Positions 10,542 through 20,041 of a stretch of 51,421 nt of DNA are shown in pieces. The stretch is from NCBI RefSeq assembly GCF_004684085.1, contig NZ_SRHZ01000062.1, forward strand, positions 1 through 51,421, read 5' to 3'. The notes beneath the pieces are model-generated. The model was not told the DNA's origin, did not search any database, and was given only the letters and a program-made list of their open reading frames with translations. The stretch comes from Stenotrophomonas maltophilia. GTDB taxonomy: Bacteria; Pseudomonadota; Gammaproteobacteria; Xanthomonadales; Xanthomonadaceae. Each line of letters begins with the position of its first letter. The first letter of the stretch is position 1. The position numbers were made by a program, and so were the translations under genes.

Positions 10542-11264
10542 TCAGGCCAGCGCGGGCTCGCCGACATTCCCACCAATACGGGCCCGGTAGGCACGCGGCG
10601 AGAAACCGGTTTCAGCCTTGAACTTGCGGGTAAAGGCGCTCTGGTCACTGAAACCGCAGGCCTGGCCGATGCAGGCGATGCTGTCGTCGCCATGCAGCAG
10701 GTGCATGGCCATCTGGATGCGCAACCGGGTCAGCACCTGCTGCGGGGTCATCTGGAACACCTTGCGGAAGCTGCGCTCCAGCTTGGACAGCGAGAAGCCG
10801 GTGATGTCCAGCAGAGTCTGCATGCGCACGTTCTCGGCGTAGTGCGCATTGAGATGGGCCAGGGCCAGACGCAGCTGCTCGTACTGGGTACCCAGGCTGT
10901 CCTTCTGGCCAAGATCGCGGGAAATGCCGATCAGGCCCTCGATGTTCCCATCGACCACCAACGGGCGCTTGCAGGTCAGGCACCAGCCCGGTTCGCGGTT
11001 GGCGAACAGGTGCAGCTCCATCAGGTTCTCGATCACCTCGCCGGACAGCACGCGGGCGTCCTGGTCGACGTAGTCGGCACTGAGGCCGGTCGGGTAGATC
11101 TCGGCAGCGGTACGTCCGATCACGTCCTTGCGCGCGCGCAGGCCCAGCCGTCGCAGCATGGTCTGGTTGACGTGGGTGTAACGCCCCTGGAGGTCCTTGA
11201 TGAAGAACAGCACATCCGGGATGGCGTCGAACAGGGCTTCGATGTCGGCGGGCTCGACTCGCAT
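10542..11264 (-). CDS. PAS-domain AraC-family transcriptional regulator
   Basis: A 240-residue regulator. Residues about 8-120 form a PAS sensor domain (IEALFDAIPDVLFFIKDLQGRYTHVN, later GLIGISRDLGQ). Residues about 140-240 form an AraC/XylS double helix-turn-helix, including FSLSKLERSFRKVFQMTPQQVLTRLRIQMA and the second-helix signature ACGFSDQSAFTRKFKAETGFSPRAYR. It is expected to sense a small molecule through PAS and activate a nearby promoter. The closest candidate is the amino-acid permease 82 bp downstream on the same strand. The 11265-11371 gap separates it from the divergent gene at 11372. The start at 11264 gives MRVEPADIEAL; an open extension upstream is non-coding in character. Confidence 0.9.
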   Translation of the reverse strand: MRVEPADIEALFDAIPDVLFFIKDLQGRYTHVNQTMLRRLGLRARKDVIGRTAAEIYPTGLSADYVDQDARVLSGEVIENLMELHLFANREPGWCLTCKRPLVVDGNIEGLIGISRDLGQKDSLGTQYEQLRLALAHLNAHYAENVRMQTLLDITGFSLSKLERSFRKVFQMTPQQVLTRLRIQMAMHLLHGDDSIACIGQACGFSDQSAFTRKFKAETGFSPRAYRARIGGNVGEPALA

Positions 11265-11340
11265 GCGGCAAGCATAGCCGAGGCCCCTTGCCGGTGCGAT
11301 CACCCTTGCGGGACTTGCGCTTAACGCCGCCAGCGCCACC

Positions 11341-11358
11341 GTGGGGGCCAGCCCCCAC
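11341..11358 (+). promoter_or_regulatory. Leader hairpin immediately before a Shine-Dalgarno
   Basis: A 7-bp perfect stem (GTGGGGG, loop CCAG, CCCCCAC) ends two bases before the GGAGAA ribosome binding site of the gene starting at 11372. It is not followed by a T-run, so it is not a terminator. It may set mRNA stability or ribosome access. Confidence 0.45.
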
Positions 11359-11371
11359 TGGAGAACCGGCC

Positions 11372-11746
11372 ATGCCCCGCGGTGACAAGTCCGCCTATAC
11401 CGAAAAGCAGAAGCGCCAGGCCGAGCACATCGAGGAGAGCGAGCGCGAGCGCGGTGCCAGCGAAGGCACCGCAGAGCGCATTGCCTGGGCCACGGTGAAC
11501 AAGCAGGACGGCGGCGGCAAGCGCAGTGGTAGTGGGCGCAAGGTGGCGAAGAAGGCACCGGCGAAGAAGGCGCCTGCCCGCACGACGACCACGAAGAAGG
11601 CGGCAAAGAAAGCTGTCGTCAAGAAAGCCGGCACCGCCGCCTCACGCAGTGCTGCGGCGAAGAAGGCAGCGAAGACCCGTGCGGCGAAGAAGACCGTGCG
11701 CAAGGTGACGGCGAAGAAAGCCGCGAGCACCCGCGCGCGCGGCTGA
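11372..11746 (+). CDS. Basic protein with histone-H1-like lysine/alanine tail (plasmid-stabilisation-type N-terminus)
   Basis: A 124-residue, extremely basic protein. The first ~50 residues (MPRGDKSAYTEKQKRQAEHIEESERERG, then EGTAERIAWATVNKQDGGGKRSGSG) match a small family often annotated as plasmid stabilisation proteins, with a helical charged region and a Gly/Ser linker. From about residue 55 to the end it is built of repeated AKKAPAKKA/KAAKKA units, like the C-terminal tail of histone H1, bacterial H1-like proteins or AlgP. The likely role is DNA or RNA binding. The start at 11372 has GGAGAA upstream. It converges with the hydrolase gene, 7 bases away. There is no evidence of a plasmid; the name reflects family labelling only. 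Confidence 0.82.
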   Translation: MPRGDKSAYTEKQKRQAEHIEESERERGASEGTAERIAWATVNKQDGGGKRSGSGRKVAKKAPAKKAPARTTTTKKAAKKAVVKKAGTAASRSAAAKKAAKTRAAKKTVRKVTAKKAASTRARG

Positions 11747-11757
11747 GAGCATCTCAG
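11743..11757. terminator. Short hairpin spanning both stop codons of convergent genes
   Basis: CTGAGA, loop GCA, TCTCAG is a perfect 6-bp palindrome that contains the TGA of the gene ending at 11746 and the TGA of the minus-strand gene ending at 11754. There is no T-run, so any terminator activity is doubtful. Confidence 0.35.
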
Positions 11758-12494
11758 TGCGACAACGTCCTCATCCACGCGGCAACTTCGGCTGCAGCTG
11801 CGTCAGCGCGCGCCTGCAGCAGCAGATGCGGCCCCTCCAGCGACACATGCCGGGCATTGGGCAACAACGCCTGCAGCTCGGCCACGCTGGGCGGCCACAG
11901 CAGGCGGTCCTGCCGGGCATGCAGGCATAGCGTCGGCAACACGAGTTCCGGCAGCAGTGCACGAACGTCCACCTGCAGCGTCGCTGCGGCGCGTTGCCGC
12001 AACGTGGTCGCCGGAATCTGGGCCAACGCATCGCACAGCATCGACATGTGCTCGCGGGTGCGCCACCGCCCCAGCAGCAGGCGCGCCAGCAACGCCACGG
12101 GAGGCAGAGGCCAGGCCGGAGACAGCAGGGCTGCGCTGGCTGCCGGCAAAGGCACCGGCCGACGCGCAAAGGTCGCGGCAAGCACCAGTCCGCGCAGCGC
12201 CGCGGGCCGTCGCGCAGCCAGTTCGACCGCCAACGGCCCCGAGAAGGACTCGGCAAGCAGGATGAAGGGGTGGTGGGGCAGCTGCGGCCAAAGCCATCTG
12301 GCAAGCGTGGGGTAATCCTGCCGGCCCTGCGCAGGCAGCGCGAGCGCCTGCGTCGTCAGCCCATGAGCCTGCAGTGCGGACAGCAACGGGGTCGACATGC
12401 TGCCGGTGCCATCCAGGCCTGGCAGCATCAGTACGGGCGGCGGCGGGACCGACGCGGCATCACAGCCCTGTTTTTCCTCGCGTCCGGTTCCCAT
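11754..12494 (-). CDS. Alpha/beta-fold hydrolase
   Basis: A 246-residue alpha/beta hydrolase. The oxyanion-hole segment VLMLPGLDGTGSM is followed by the nucleophile elbow AESFSG, a variant of GxSxG with Ala first. The acid is probably D in LHARQDRLLWPP and the histidine is in LEGPHLLLQ, close to the C-terminus. These are the right order and spacing for a Ser-Asp-His triad. No signal peptide is visible. The ATG at 12494 was preferred to the one at 12518 because AAAGGAG lies seven bases upstream. It could be an esterase, lipase-like or BioH-like carboxylesterase; the substrate is unknown. It diverges from the exported protein at 12634. Confidence 0.85.
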   Translation of the reverse strand: MGTGREEKQGCDAASVPPPPVLMLPGLDGTGSMSTPLLSALQAHGLTTQALALPAQGRQDYPTLARWLWPQLPHHPFILLAESFSGPLAVELAARRPAALRGLVLAATFARRPVPLPAASAALLSPAWPLPPVALLARLLLGRWRTREHMSMLCDALAQIPATTLRQRAAATLQVDVRALLPELVLPTLCLHARQDRLLWPPSVAELQALLPNARHVSLEGPHLLLQARADAAAAEVAAWMRTLSH

Positions 12495-12633
12495 GCCAGC
12501 TCCTTTGCTGGCAAGCATCGCCTGGATCGGCAGGCGAGGGAACCTCTTCTTTGGTTCTCCCCTGCTGTGCCGGTCAAGGTTGCGCGATACTACCGGCTTC
12601 GCCGCAGGATGCGGCTACCAGAGAGAGCTGTTG

Positions 12634-13173
12634 ATGCGATGGACCGACGCACTGGCGATGATGGCCCTGCTGCTGCCACTCACCACCTTTGCCAGCGATG
12701 GCTGGATAGATGGCGACGGCAAGACGGTGCCGCAGACCGATGCCATGAAATCCAGCGATGGCTTTGCGGCATCGCTGCTGGTCACCTCCGACGCCGACTG
12801 GCGGGCCAAGTGGGAAACCCCAGCGGACACCACGCCGGACTTCACCGAGGCCAGCGAAGTCCATCTGGGTGGAGAGTTGTTCGTACTGACGTTCCTGTCC
12901 AACCCGCAGCTGGGCGAGGATGGTGCAGCGAAGGTCCACTGCGACGTGCGCATGCTGCGCCCGGACGGCAGCGCCAGCGCGGATGAGCGCGATGTTCCCT
13001 GCTTCACCGCCCGTCTGCCGGGTCCACCCACCCTGCTGTACATGACCAACGTGCAGCTGAAATTCGTCGCCGAGCCCGGCGATCCGAAAGGTACGTGGAC
13101 CGCGCAGGTGGTGGTCAAGGATCTGCTGCGGGGTGTCAGCCTGCCACTGCAGGCGCGCTTCGACGTCCGTTGA
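12634..13173 (+). CDS. Exported hypothetical protein, 179 aa
   Basis: I do not recognise the family. The first ~20 residues (MRWTDALAMMALLLPLTTFAS) are a Sec signal peptide, so the mature protein should be periplasmic. The rest resembles a small beta-rich domain: a FAASLLVTSDADWRAKWETP segment, two cysteines (HCDVRML and VPCFTARL) that could form a disulfide, and a final ...GTWTAQVVVKDLLRGVSLPLQARFDVR. GAGAGAG lies just before the ATG. It sits 14 bp upstream of a small membrane protein on the same strand, probably one transcription unit, so the two may act together in the envelope. Confidence 0.75.
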   Translation: MRWTDALAMMALLLPLTTFASDGWIDGDGKTVPQTDAMKSSDGFAASLLVTSDADWRAKWETPADTTPDFTEASEVHLGGELFVLTFLSNPQLGEDGAAKVHCDVRMLRPDGSASADERDVPCFTARLPGPPTLLYMTNVQLKFVAEPGDPKGTWTAQVVVKDLLRGVSLPLQARFDVR

Positions 13174-13187
13174 AGGGAGGCCTGCAG

Positions 13188-13478
13188 ATGAAGACGCGAC
13201 GATTGTTCAGCTGGACCGGCCTTGCGCTGTGCGTGGCCTACCTGCTGTTTACCGCGTGGCTGGTCCACGGCGCGCAGACGGACACCGACCCGAAGGGTAC
13301 CTACATCCTGATGGCACTCCCCATCACCCTGCAGTCTGCCGCGCTTGATGCCGTCGGCGCGGGCAGCCTGTTGTACGGCAAGCCCTGGTCGACCGCGTAT
13401 GCGATGCTGGTTCCGCCAACATTGCTGTTGCTGTACGCGGCCGGTTGGTTGATCGAGCGTTCCGCGCGCGGGCGCTAG
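13188..13478 (+). CDS. Small membrane protein, 96 aa
   Basis: A 96-residue protein with probably three hydrophobic segments: residues about 6-28 (FSWTGLALCVAYLLFTAWLVHG), 38-58 (TYILMALPITLQSAALDAVG) and 70-88 (AYAMLVPPTLLLLYAAGWLI). It resembles the SCO4225-type small membrane proteins in length and layout, but that is only an impression. A strong AGGGAGG ribosome binding site precedes the ATG. It follows the exported 179-residue protein after 14 bp and converges with the chemoreceptor gene; the 84-bp gap holds no clear terminator. Confidence 0.7.
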   Translation: MKTRRLFSWTGLALCVAYLLFTAWLVHGAQTDTDPKGTYILMALPITLQSAALDAVGAGSLLYGKPWSTAYAMLVPPTLLLLYAAGWLIERSARGR

Positions 13479-13562
13479 CGGCACCCAACCGTTGCGTGCA
13501 TCGACGCCCTGCATGCGGGTCATCGCATACAGGGCACCATCCAACATCGCGCTTCCGTTGGC

Positions 13563-15689
13563 TTACGCCGCGCGTGCAGGCACGATGGTCTTGCGCGCCC
13601 CCTGCTCCAGCTGGAACACCGACACCGACGTGGTCAGTGCATGCGCCTGTTCTTCCAGCGCGCGGCTGGCAGCGGTGGCCTCTTCCACCAGCGCGGCGTT
13701 CTGCTGGGTCACCTGGTCCATCTGCACCACCACCTGGTTGACCTGCTCGATACCGGCGGCCTGTTCCTTGCTGGCCGCTGCGATATCGCTCATCAGCTGC
13801 GTAGTGCGCGAGCTGGCCTGGGCCACGCGCGCGATCGCGGCTTCCGATTCAACGGTCACCGCCAGGCCACTCTTCACCTTGGCAGCGGCGTCTTCGATCA
13901 GCTCCTTGATCTCCTTGGCGGCGACACCGGCACGCTGTGCGAGCGTGCGCACTTCGCTGGCAACCACGGCAAAACCGCGGCCCTGCTCGCCTGCACGCGC
14001 GGCTTCCACTGCAGCATTCAGCGCCAGGATATTGGTCTGGAACGCGATGCCGTCGATCACCGTGGAGATTTCCGAGATGCGTGCCGAGGACTGATCGATC
14101 TCACCCATGACCGACGCCATCTGTGTCATCGCCTGCTCGGTCTCGCGCACTGCGGCACCGGCGGCATGCGCTTCACTGTCAGCCTGACGCGCCAACTCGG
14201 CGTTCTGGCGCACGGTGGAAGTCAGTTCCTCCATCGATGCAGCGGCTTCTTCCAGATTGGCCGCCTGCTGCTCGGTGCGGCGCGACAGGTCGTTGTTGCC
14301 GGCGGCCAGTTCCTGCGCCGCGTTGTTGATGCTGTCGGCGGCCACTTGGATGCCACGCACGATGCCGGTCAGCTGTGCGGTGGTGGTGTTGGCGTCATCG
14401 CGCATAAGCGCGAACACACCGTCGTACTCGCCATCCATGCGTGCAGTCAGGTCACCGTGCGAGATCGCGCGCAGCACGTCGGAAACATCGGCGATGCTGG
14501 CCTGCGAACTGGCCATCATGCCGTTGAGGTGTTCGACCATCGCCTTGAACTGGTACTGGAACGCAGCGGCATCGCCACGCATGCTGAAGTCACCGGCGCG
14601 CGCGGCGCGGGCCAGTTCATCGATCTGCGCGTTGATCGCCATCAGGCTCTGCTTCACCGCCGCCAGGGTGCGGGTCAGCGCGCCCTTCTCGCCGGGGTAA
14701 TCCGGCAGGTCACGACTGAGATCGCCAATGGCGTAGCGCTGCATCACCTCGGCCATCAACAGTTCCACCTGCACGTGCGATTCCACCAGATGGTTGGTGG
14801 CCTGCACCATGCGGCCGAAATCACCGGGGAATGCACTGGCATCCATGCGATAGCGGATCGCACCAGCCTCATGCTGCTCAGCCATCTGCAGCTGCGCGCC
14901 GATCGTCGCCTGCACGCTCTGGCGCACACTGGCCATGGCTTCGCCCAACTGGGTCAGTTCATCGCGGCCGCCGAGGCGGAACTCCTGGTCCAGCTGGCCC
15001 TTTGACAGGCGTTCGGCCAGGTTCACCGCGCGGGCCAGCGGACCGGTCAGGCTGCGGCCGATCATCACCGAGGCACCGATGCCCACCAGCAGCGCGACGC
15101 CGCCCAGCACCAGCAGCTGCAACAAGCTGCGCTCACCCAGGCGGATCGCCTCGGCGGCCGCATCGCGGCTTTCCTTCTCTTCGAAGTCCACGCCATCGGA
15201 CAGCGCCTTGTTCCAGCCGTTGGCAGCCTCCTGCACCGGACCCAGGGTCAGCGCCACGGCGCCGGGGTAATCACCCTGCTCCATCAGTTCGCTGGTCTGC
15301 TTGTTGAGCGGGCGCGCAGTGGCACGCTTGGCGGCGATGGTTTCGGCAATGGCCTTGCCCTCGGCATCACCCGGCAGCGCCTGGTAGGCGCTCCAGCTGG
15401 CCTCGTAGCGCTTGACCAGATCGGCAATGCGCTTTTCATCGCTGGCGCGGTCTTCGCCCTGGCGGATCAGCATCTCGCGGCGCACCACCATCATCTGGTT
15501 GTTGGCATCGAGCATCTGCGACAACAGGCGCACCTTGGCCACGCTGACGTCGACCACCTGCTGCATCGCGCGCTTCTGCACGACCGTTGCCGTGGCGCCG
15601 GTAGCGACCACGGCAGCAACCAGCAGCAGCAACAGGCCAAAGCCAAGGCCAAGACGCCAGGCAACCCTGACGTTCCTCAAGTAGTTCAT
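13563..15689 (-). CDS. Methyl-accepting chemotaxis protein
   Basis: A 708-residue transmembrane chemoreceptor. Membrane segment 1 is at about 12-34 ([25 protein letters not shown]). A roughly 150-residue periplasmic helical domain follows (four-helix-bundle type), then membrane segment 2 near 195-215 and a HAMP domain with [15 protein letters not shown] long coiled linker leads to the signalling domain, whose hairpin tip region includes [24 protein letters not shown]. The protein ends KTIVPARAA without the CheR-binding NWETF pentapeptide. It should signal to CheA/CheW. No other chemotaxis gene is adjacent, and the ligand is unknown. The ATG at 15689 was preferred to an in-frame TTG at 15701. 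Confidence 0.95.
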   Translation of the reverse strand: MNYLRNVRVAWRLGLGFGLLLLLVAAVVATGATATVVQKRAMQQVVDVSVAKVRLLSQMLDANNQMMVVRREMLIRQGEDRASDEKRIADLVKRYEASWSAYQALPGDAEGKAIAETIAAKRATARPLNKQTSELMEQGDYPGAVALTLGPVQEAANGWNKALSDGVDFEEKESRDAAAEAIRLGERSLLQLLVLGGVALLVGIGASVMIGRSLTGPLARAVNLAERLSKGQLDQEFRLGGRDELTQLGEAMASVRQSVQATIGAQLQMAEQHEAGAIRYRMDASAFPGDFGRMVQATNHLVESHVQVELLMAEVMQRYAIGDLSRDLPDYPGEKGALTRTLAAVKQSLMAINAQIDELARAARAGDFSMRGDAAAFQYQFKAMVEHLNGMMASSQASIADVSDVLRAISHGDLTARMDGEYDGVFALMRDDANTTTAQLTGIVRGIQVAADSINNAAQELAAGNNDLSRRTEQQAANLEEAAASMEELTSTVRQNAELARQADSEAHAAGAAVRETEQAMTQMASVMGEIDQSSARISEISTVIDGIAFQTNILALNAAVEAARAGEQGRGFAVVASEVRTLAQRAGVAAKEIKELIEDAAAKVKSGLAVTVESEAAIARVAQASSRTTQLMSDIAAASKEQAAGIEQVNQVVVQMDQVTQQNAALVEEATAASRALEEQAHALTTSVSVFQLEQGARKTIVPARAA

Positions 15690-15925
15690 GGGGGCATCCA
15701 AAACGGGGGGGATGCGCCCTTATCGGCGGCCCGGCAGGCAATCTTGATCGCCACCCATCGATGGCGTCGGGCACCGTTCACCTTGGTGAGGCCCCCGCCC
15801 AGCGGCACCTGCGCGCGGGAACGGGCTGCTACGGCCATGCCTGCTCATGCGGACGTCAGATCCCTTTCACGGCGCTTCGGCGCCGGCTGCGGGCAAGGTG
15901 GTGGCGTTACCTGCTGGAGATGCCA

Positions 15926-16888
15926 ATGCCTTTACCCGTGTCCCGATCCGCTCTGCTCGCTCTCTCGCTACTGGCGTCGCCGGCCTTCGCAGAGACGCCG
16001 CCACACGGACTGCCCGCCCCCATTGCCGAGAAAGCCGGACCGGACACCGCATCACGCTCCGCCCTGCACGCCCAGGTGCTGCTGGATCGCGCGAATTTCT
16101 CTCCCGGCCAGATCGATGGCGAAATGGGCAGCAACCAACGGCGCGCAGTGTCAGGCTTCCAGGCAGCACATGGGCTGACCGTAACCGGCGAACTGGATGA
16201 CGCCACCTGGAAGGCCCTGCAGGCCGATACGGTCGGGCCGCTGGCCAGCTATACGCTCACTGCTGAAGATGTTGCCGGTCCGTTCAAGGCCACACCGAAA
16301 GGGCCCGCCGCACAGGCCAAGCTGAAATCGCTGGACTATGGCAGTGTGGAAGAAGCCCTGGGCGAGCGCTTCCATGCTTCCCCTGAGCTGCTGAAGGTGC
16401 TCAATCCGGGTGTTGATCTAGCCAAGGCAGGCAGTCGCATCCAGGTGCCCAACATCGCACCGGCGGCATTGCCGAAGGCGGCGAAGATCGTGGTCGACAA
16501 ATCCGATTCCACGCTGCAGCTGCTGGACGCGCAGGGCAAGCTGATTGCTCAGGTGCCGGTGTCGTCGGGCAGCCAGCACGACCCGTTGCCGATCGGCGAA
16601 TGGAAGATCCTGGGCGTGTACCGCGACCCGCCGTTCCACTACAACCCGAAGCTGTTCTGGGATGCCCGCAAGGGCGAGAAGAAGGCCACGTTGCCGCCAG
16701 GCCCGAACAATCCGGTCGGGCGGGTCTGGATCGATCTGTCCAAGCCCCATTACGGCCTGCATGGCACGCCTGAACCCGGCCACGTGGGCAAGACCGAATC
16801 GCATGGTTGCGTGCGCATGACCAACTGGGATGCGCTGCGCGTAGCCGATGCTGTGGATACCACGGTTCCCGTGGTGATGCAGGAGTGA
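15926..16888 (+). CDS. L,D-transpeptidase with peptidoglycan-binding domain
   Basis: A 320-residue exported enzyme of the YkuD family that forms 3-3 peptidoglycan crosslinks or anchors proteins to the wall. Residues 1-23 are a signal peptide (SALLALSLLASPAFAET). A PG_binding_1 domain follows at about 45-105 (ANFSPGQIDGEMGSNQRRAVSGFQ). The catalytic YkuD domain occupies about 185-320, with H279 in GLHGTP and the nucleophile C295 in ESHGCVRMTNWDAL. The ATG at 15926 has GGAG six bases upstream; the ATG at 15920 overlaps that site. It shares an operon with the M23 peptidase gene, four bases downstream. Confidence 0.93.
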   Translation: MPLPVSRSALLALSLLASPAFAETPPHGLPAPIAEKAGPDTASRSALHAQVLLDRANFSPGQIDGEMGSNQRRAVSGFQAAHGLTVTGELDDATWKALQADTVGPLASYTLTAEDVAGPFKATPKGPAAQAKLKSLDYGSVEEALGERFHASPELLKVLNPGVDLAKAGSRIQVPNIAPAALPKAAKIVVDKSDSTLQLLDAQGKLIAQVPVSSGSQHDPLPIGEWKILGVYRDPPFHYNPKLFWDARKGEKKATLPPGPNNPVGRVWIDLSKPHYGLHGTPEPGHVGKTESHGCVRMTNWDALRVADAVDTTVPVVMQE

Positions 16889-16892
16889 GCCG

Positions 16893-17567
16893 ATGCGTCT
16901 TTCGCAGTTGATCGTGCTGGGTGTGCTGCTGGGGCTGGGTGCAGGCTGGTGGCTGCATCGCGATGCAAGTGAGCCGGTATCCACCTCACTGCCGGAAGCG
17001 CAACCGGCAGTGACTGCGGCGCCGGCGAAGGAATCGGTAGCGCCAACCGCAACTGCCCCCGCCTCCATCGCTGCACCGTCAGTCGCGCAGGCTGCGGATG
17101 CACCGTCCGCGCTGCTGCTGCCGGTGCAGGGCATCCAGGCGTCTCAGCTGCGCGACACGTTCACCGATGCACGCAGCGAGGGCCGCGTGCACGATGCCAT
17201 CGACATAATGGCCGATGCCGGTACGCCGGTACTCGCGGTGGCCGATGGCACGGTGGAAAAACTGTTCGACAGCGAACGCGGTGGCTTGACGATTTACCAG
17301 TTCGAGCCCAGCGGGCGCTGGTGCTACTACTACGCGCATCTGCAGCGCTATGCCGATGGCTTGGCCGAGAAGCAGGTGATCAAGCGCGGGGAGGTGATCG
17401 GCTACGTCGGCAGCACGGGCAATGCCAGCGCCGAGGCTCCGCATCTGCATTTCGAGGTGCACGTGCTGGGAGCGGAAAAACACTGGTGGAAGGGAGAATC
17501 GATCAATCCTTACCCGCTGCTGAAAACGGCGGTCGTAACGTCCGATGCCGCCAGCGCCGCAAGGTGA
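16893..17567 (+). CDS. M23 family (LytM-like) metallopeptidase
   Basis: A 224-residue membrane-anchored zinc endopeptidase or LytM-like factor. Residues about 3-21 form an N-terminal anchor (LSQLIVLGVLLGLGAGWWL). A Pro/Ala/Thr-rich spacer reaches about residue 75. The M23 domain has the zinc ligands H100 and D104 (HDAIDI) and H184-x-H186 (HLHFEVHV), all present, so catalysis is plausible. It follows the L,D-transpeptidase gene with a four-base gap, so one enzyme that joins and one that cuts cell-wall peptides are probably made together. Its last 65 bases overlap the end of the convergent gene on the other strand. Confidence 0.92.
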   Translation: MRLSQLIVLGVLLGLGAGWWLHRDASEPVSTSLPEAQPAVTAAPAKESVAPTATAPASIAAPSVAQAADAPSALLLPVQGIQASQLRDTFTDARSEGRVHDAIDIMADAGTPVLAVADGTVEKLFDSERGGLTIYQFEPSGRWCYYYAHLQRYADGLAEKQVIKRGEVIGYVGSTGNASAEAPHLHFEVHVLGAEKHWWKGESINPYPLLKTAVVTSDAASAAR

Positions 17568-18171
17568 TGGTGAATGCCGCCAAGGCGGCCCCGGGAATCA
17601 GCAGGAACAGCGCCGCCACCTTCCAGAAGAAGAACGGCCACAGCCAGACGTAGTCCAGGTCGGTCAGTTTGAGCACATCCAGTGGCGGCAGCAGTTCCAC
17701 CGAAGCCACACGCCCCGCCAGCGCAGGCTCGACCTCCAGCACGGTTACCCGCAGCCACGAACGTCCGCGTGGCAGCGCATCGCCCCGGCCATACCCGAAG
17801 TACGAGGCTGCAAATCCAGCAGGCTCAACCGATTCCAGCGCGCGGGTGATGCCGGAGCCCGGCACGCCCGAACGCGTGTCGGCGCGGAAGTCTGTCTGAT
17901 CTGTCGGGGTTTGCGCGCGCAGGCGCACCTCAGGATCGATCGCCGTGGCAGTAGCGTCATCCGCATAACGCAGACGCAGCCGCAGTTGGTCATCGACGAA
18001 GCGGTAAACCGTCACCTCGGCCGTCGCGCCCGGGCTCAGCAGCAGCGGCAGGGTCTGGGTACGCGACGCCAGATGGTTGGCGATGGCGCCCAGCGCCAGC
18101 ACCACGCAGGCGACGCCCCACAGGCTCCACAACACCCACAGGGTGATCCGCACTACTGTCTCGCCCTTCAC
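17503..18171 (-). CDS. Hypothetical two-pass membrane protein
   Basis: The product has no family I recognise. It is about 222 residues: a first membrane helix at about 10-32 (LWVLWSLWGVACVVLALGAIAN), a ~130-residue extracytoplasmic beta-rich domain (VTVYRFVDDQLRLRLRYADD), and a second helix near 175-200 (VWLWPFFFWKVAALFLLIPGAALAAF). A short basic tail follows. The layout resembles DUF3592-like proteins but the match is not certain. The start is unclear; a GTG at 18171 was chosen, with another GTG at 18153 possible. Its last 65 bases lie antisense to the end of the M23 peptidase gene. Confidence 0.65.
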   Translation of the reverse strand: MKGETVVRITLWVLWSLWGVACVVLALGAIANHLASRTQTLPLLLSPGATAEVTVYRFVDDQLRLRLRYADDATATAIDPEVRLRAQTPTDQTDFRADTRSGVPGSGITRALESVEPAGFAASYFGYGRGDALPRGRSWLRVTVLEVEPALAGRVASVELLPPLDVLKLTDLDYVWLWPFFFWKVAALFLLIPGAALAAFTITLRRWRHRTLRPPFSAAGKD

Positions 18172-18226
18172 GCTGACATCCTGGTCATCGCGTCGCTTCC
18201 CCGCTGGCCTTGGCGACACAGTAACG

Positions 18227-18251
18227 AAAAAGCCCCGCGTTTGCGGGGCTT
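18227..18251 (-). terminator. Intrinsic terminator of purA
   Basis: A 7-bp GC-only stem (GCCCCGC/GCGGGGC, loop of four) is followed on the minus strand by five T. It lies about 80 bases after the purA stop and just upstream of the next minus-strand gene. Confidence 0.85.
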
Positions 18252-18262
18252 CTTCTTTCAGC

Positions 18263-18287
18263 GACGCCGGGCATGGCCCGGCGCTAC
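18263..18287 (-). repeat. SMAG repeat, GCCGGGC subtype
   Basis: On the minus strand it reads GTAGCGCCGGGCCATGCCCGGC. The same subtype occurs at 48181-48201. A further imperfect palindrome (GCCAGGCAAAGCCTGGC) follows at about 18302-18320. Confidence 0.75.
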
Positions 18288-18332
18288 CTGTGCGGCAGCG
18301 TTGCCAGGCAAAGCCTGGCATCGCCGCATCGC

Positions 18333-19796
<1,464 letters not shown>

Positions 19797-19852
19797 TCAG
19801 GGGTCCGCTGCCACCTTTCCGACGGACGGCTTCACCGGCCGCTCAGCCGCCC

Positions 19853-20018
19853 CGCCCGGTGGTGCCGACCGCTGGCCGGCAATGCCAACCAAGGTTGGCA
19901 TCTACCAGAGCCGGGCCACGCGTGTGCCGGCTGGTCAGCCACCTCGCCCGGTAGTGCCGGCCGCTGGCCGGCAATGCCAACCAAGGTTGGCATCTACCAG
20001 AGCCGGGCCACGCGTGTG
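19853..20018. repeat. Tandem duplication of a 74-bp composite SMAG unit
   Basis: Unit A (19853-19926) and unit B (19945-20018) differ at only two bases. Each holds a plus-oriented GCCGGCC-type SMAG, a minus-oriented GCCAACCAAGGTTGGC-type SMAG and a non-palindromic tail (GAGCCGGGCCACGCGTGTG). In unit A the GTAG head is GTGG and one stem base is changed, so unit A is decaying. The 416-bp gap 19626-20041 holds no gene that I can support. Confidence 0.85.
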
Positions 20019-20041
20019 AACGCAGGCGGCCGGCCGGACCT

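Noticed and set aside
12538..12561. GGGAACC...GGTTCTCCC palindrome upstream of the exported protein gene
   Set aside because: The arms have an unpaired base and an 8-base loop, and the gap has no clear promoter; too weak to call an operator.
15690..15701. TTG start for the chemoreceptor, four codons upstream
   Set aside because: The ATG at 15689 gives the usual N-terminus [16 protein letters not shown]; no ribosome site supports the TTG.
19853..20018. CRISPR-like look of the repeated units between purA and DUF2065 gene
   Set aside because: Only two units, each made of palindromes with the SMAG head, with spacers that are not unique inserts; no cas genes.
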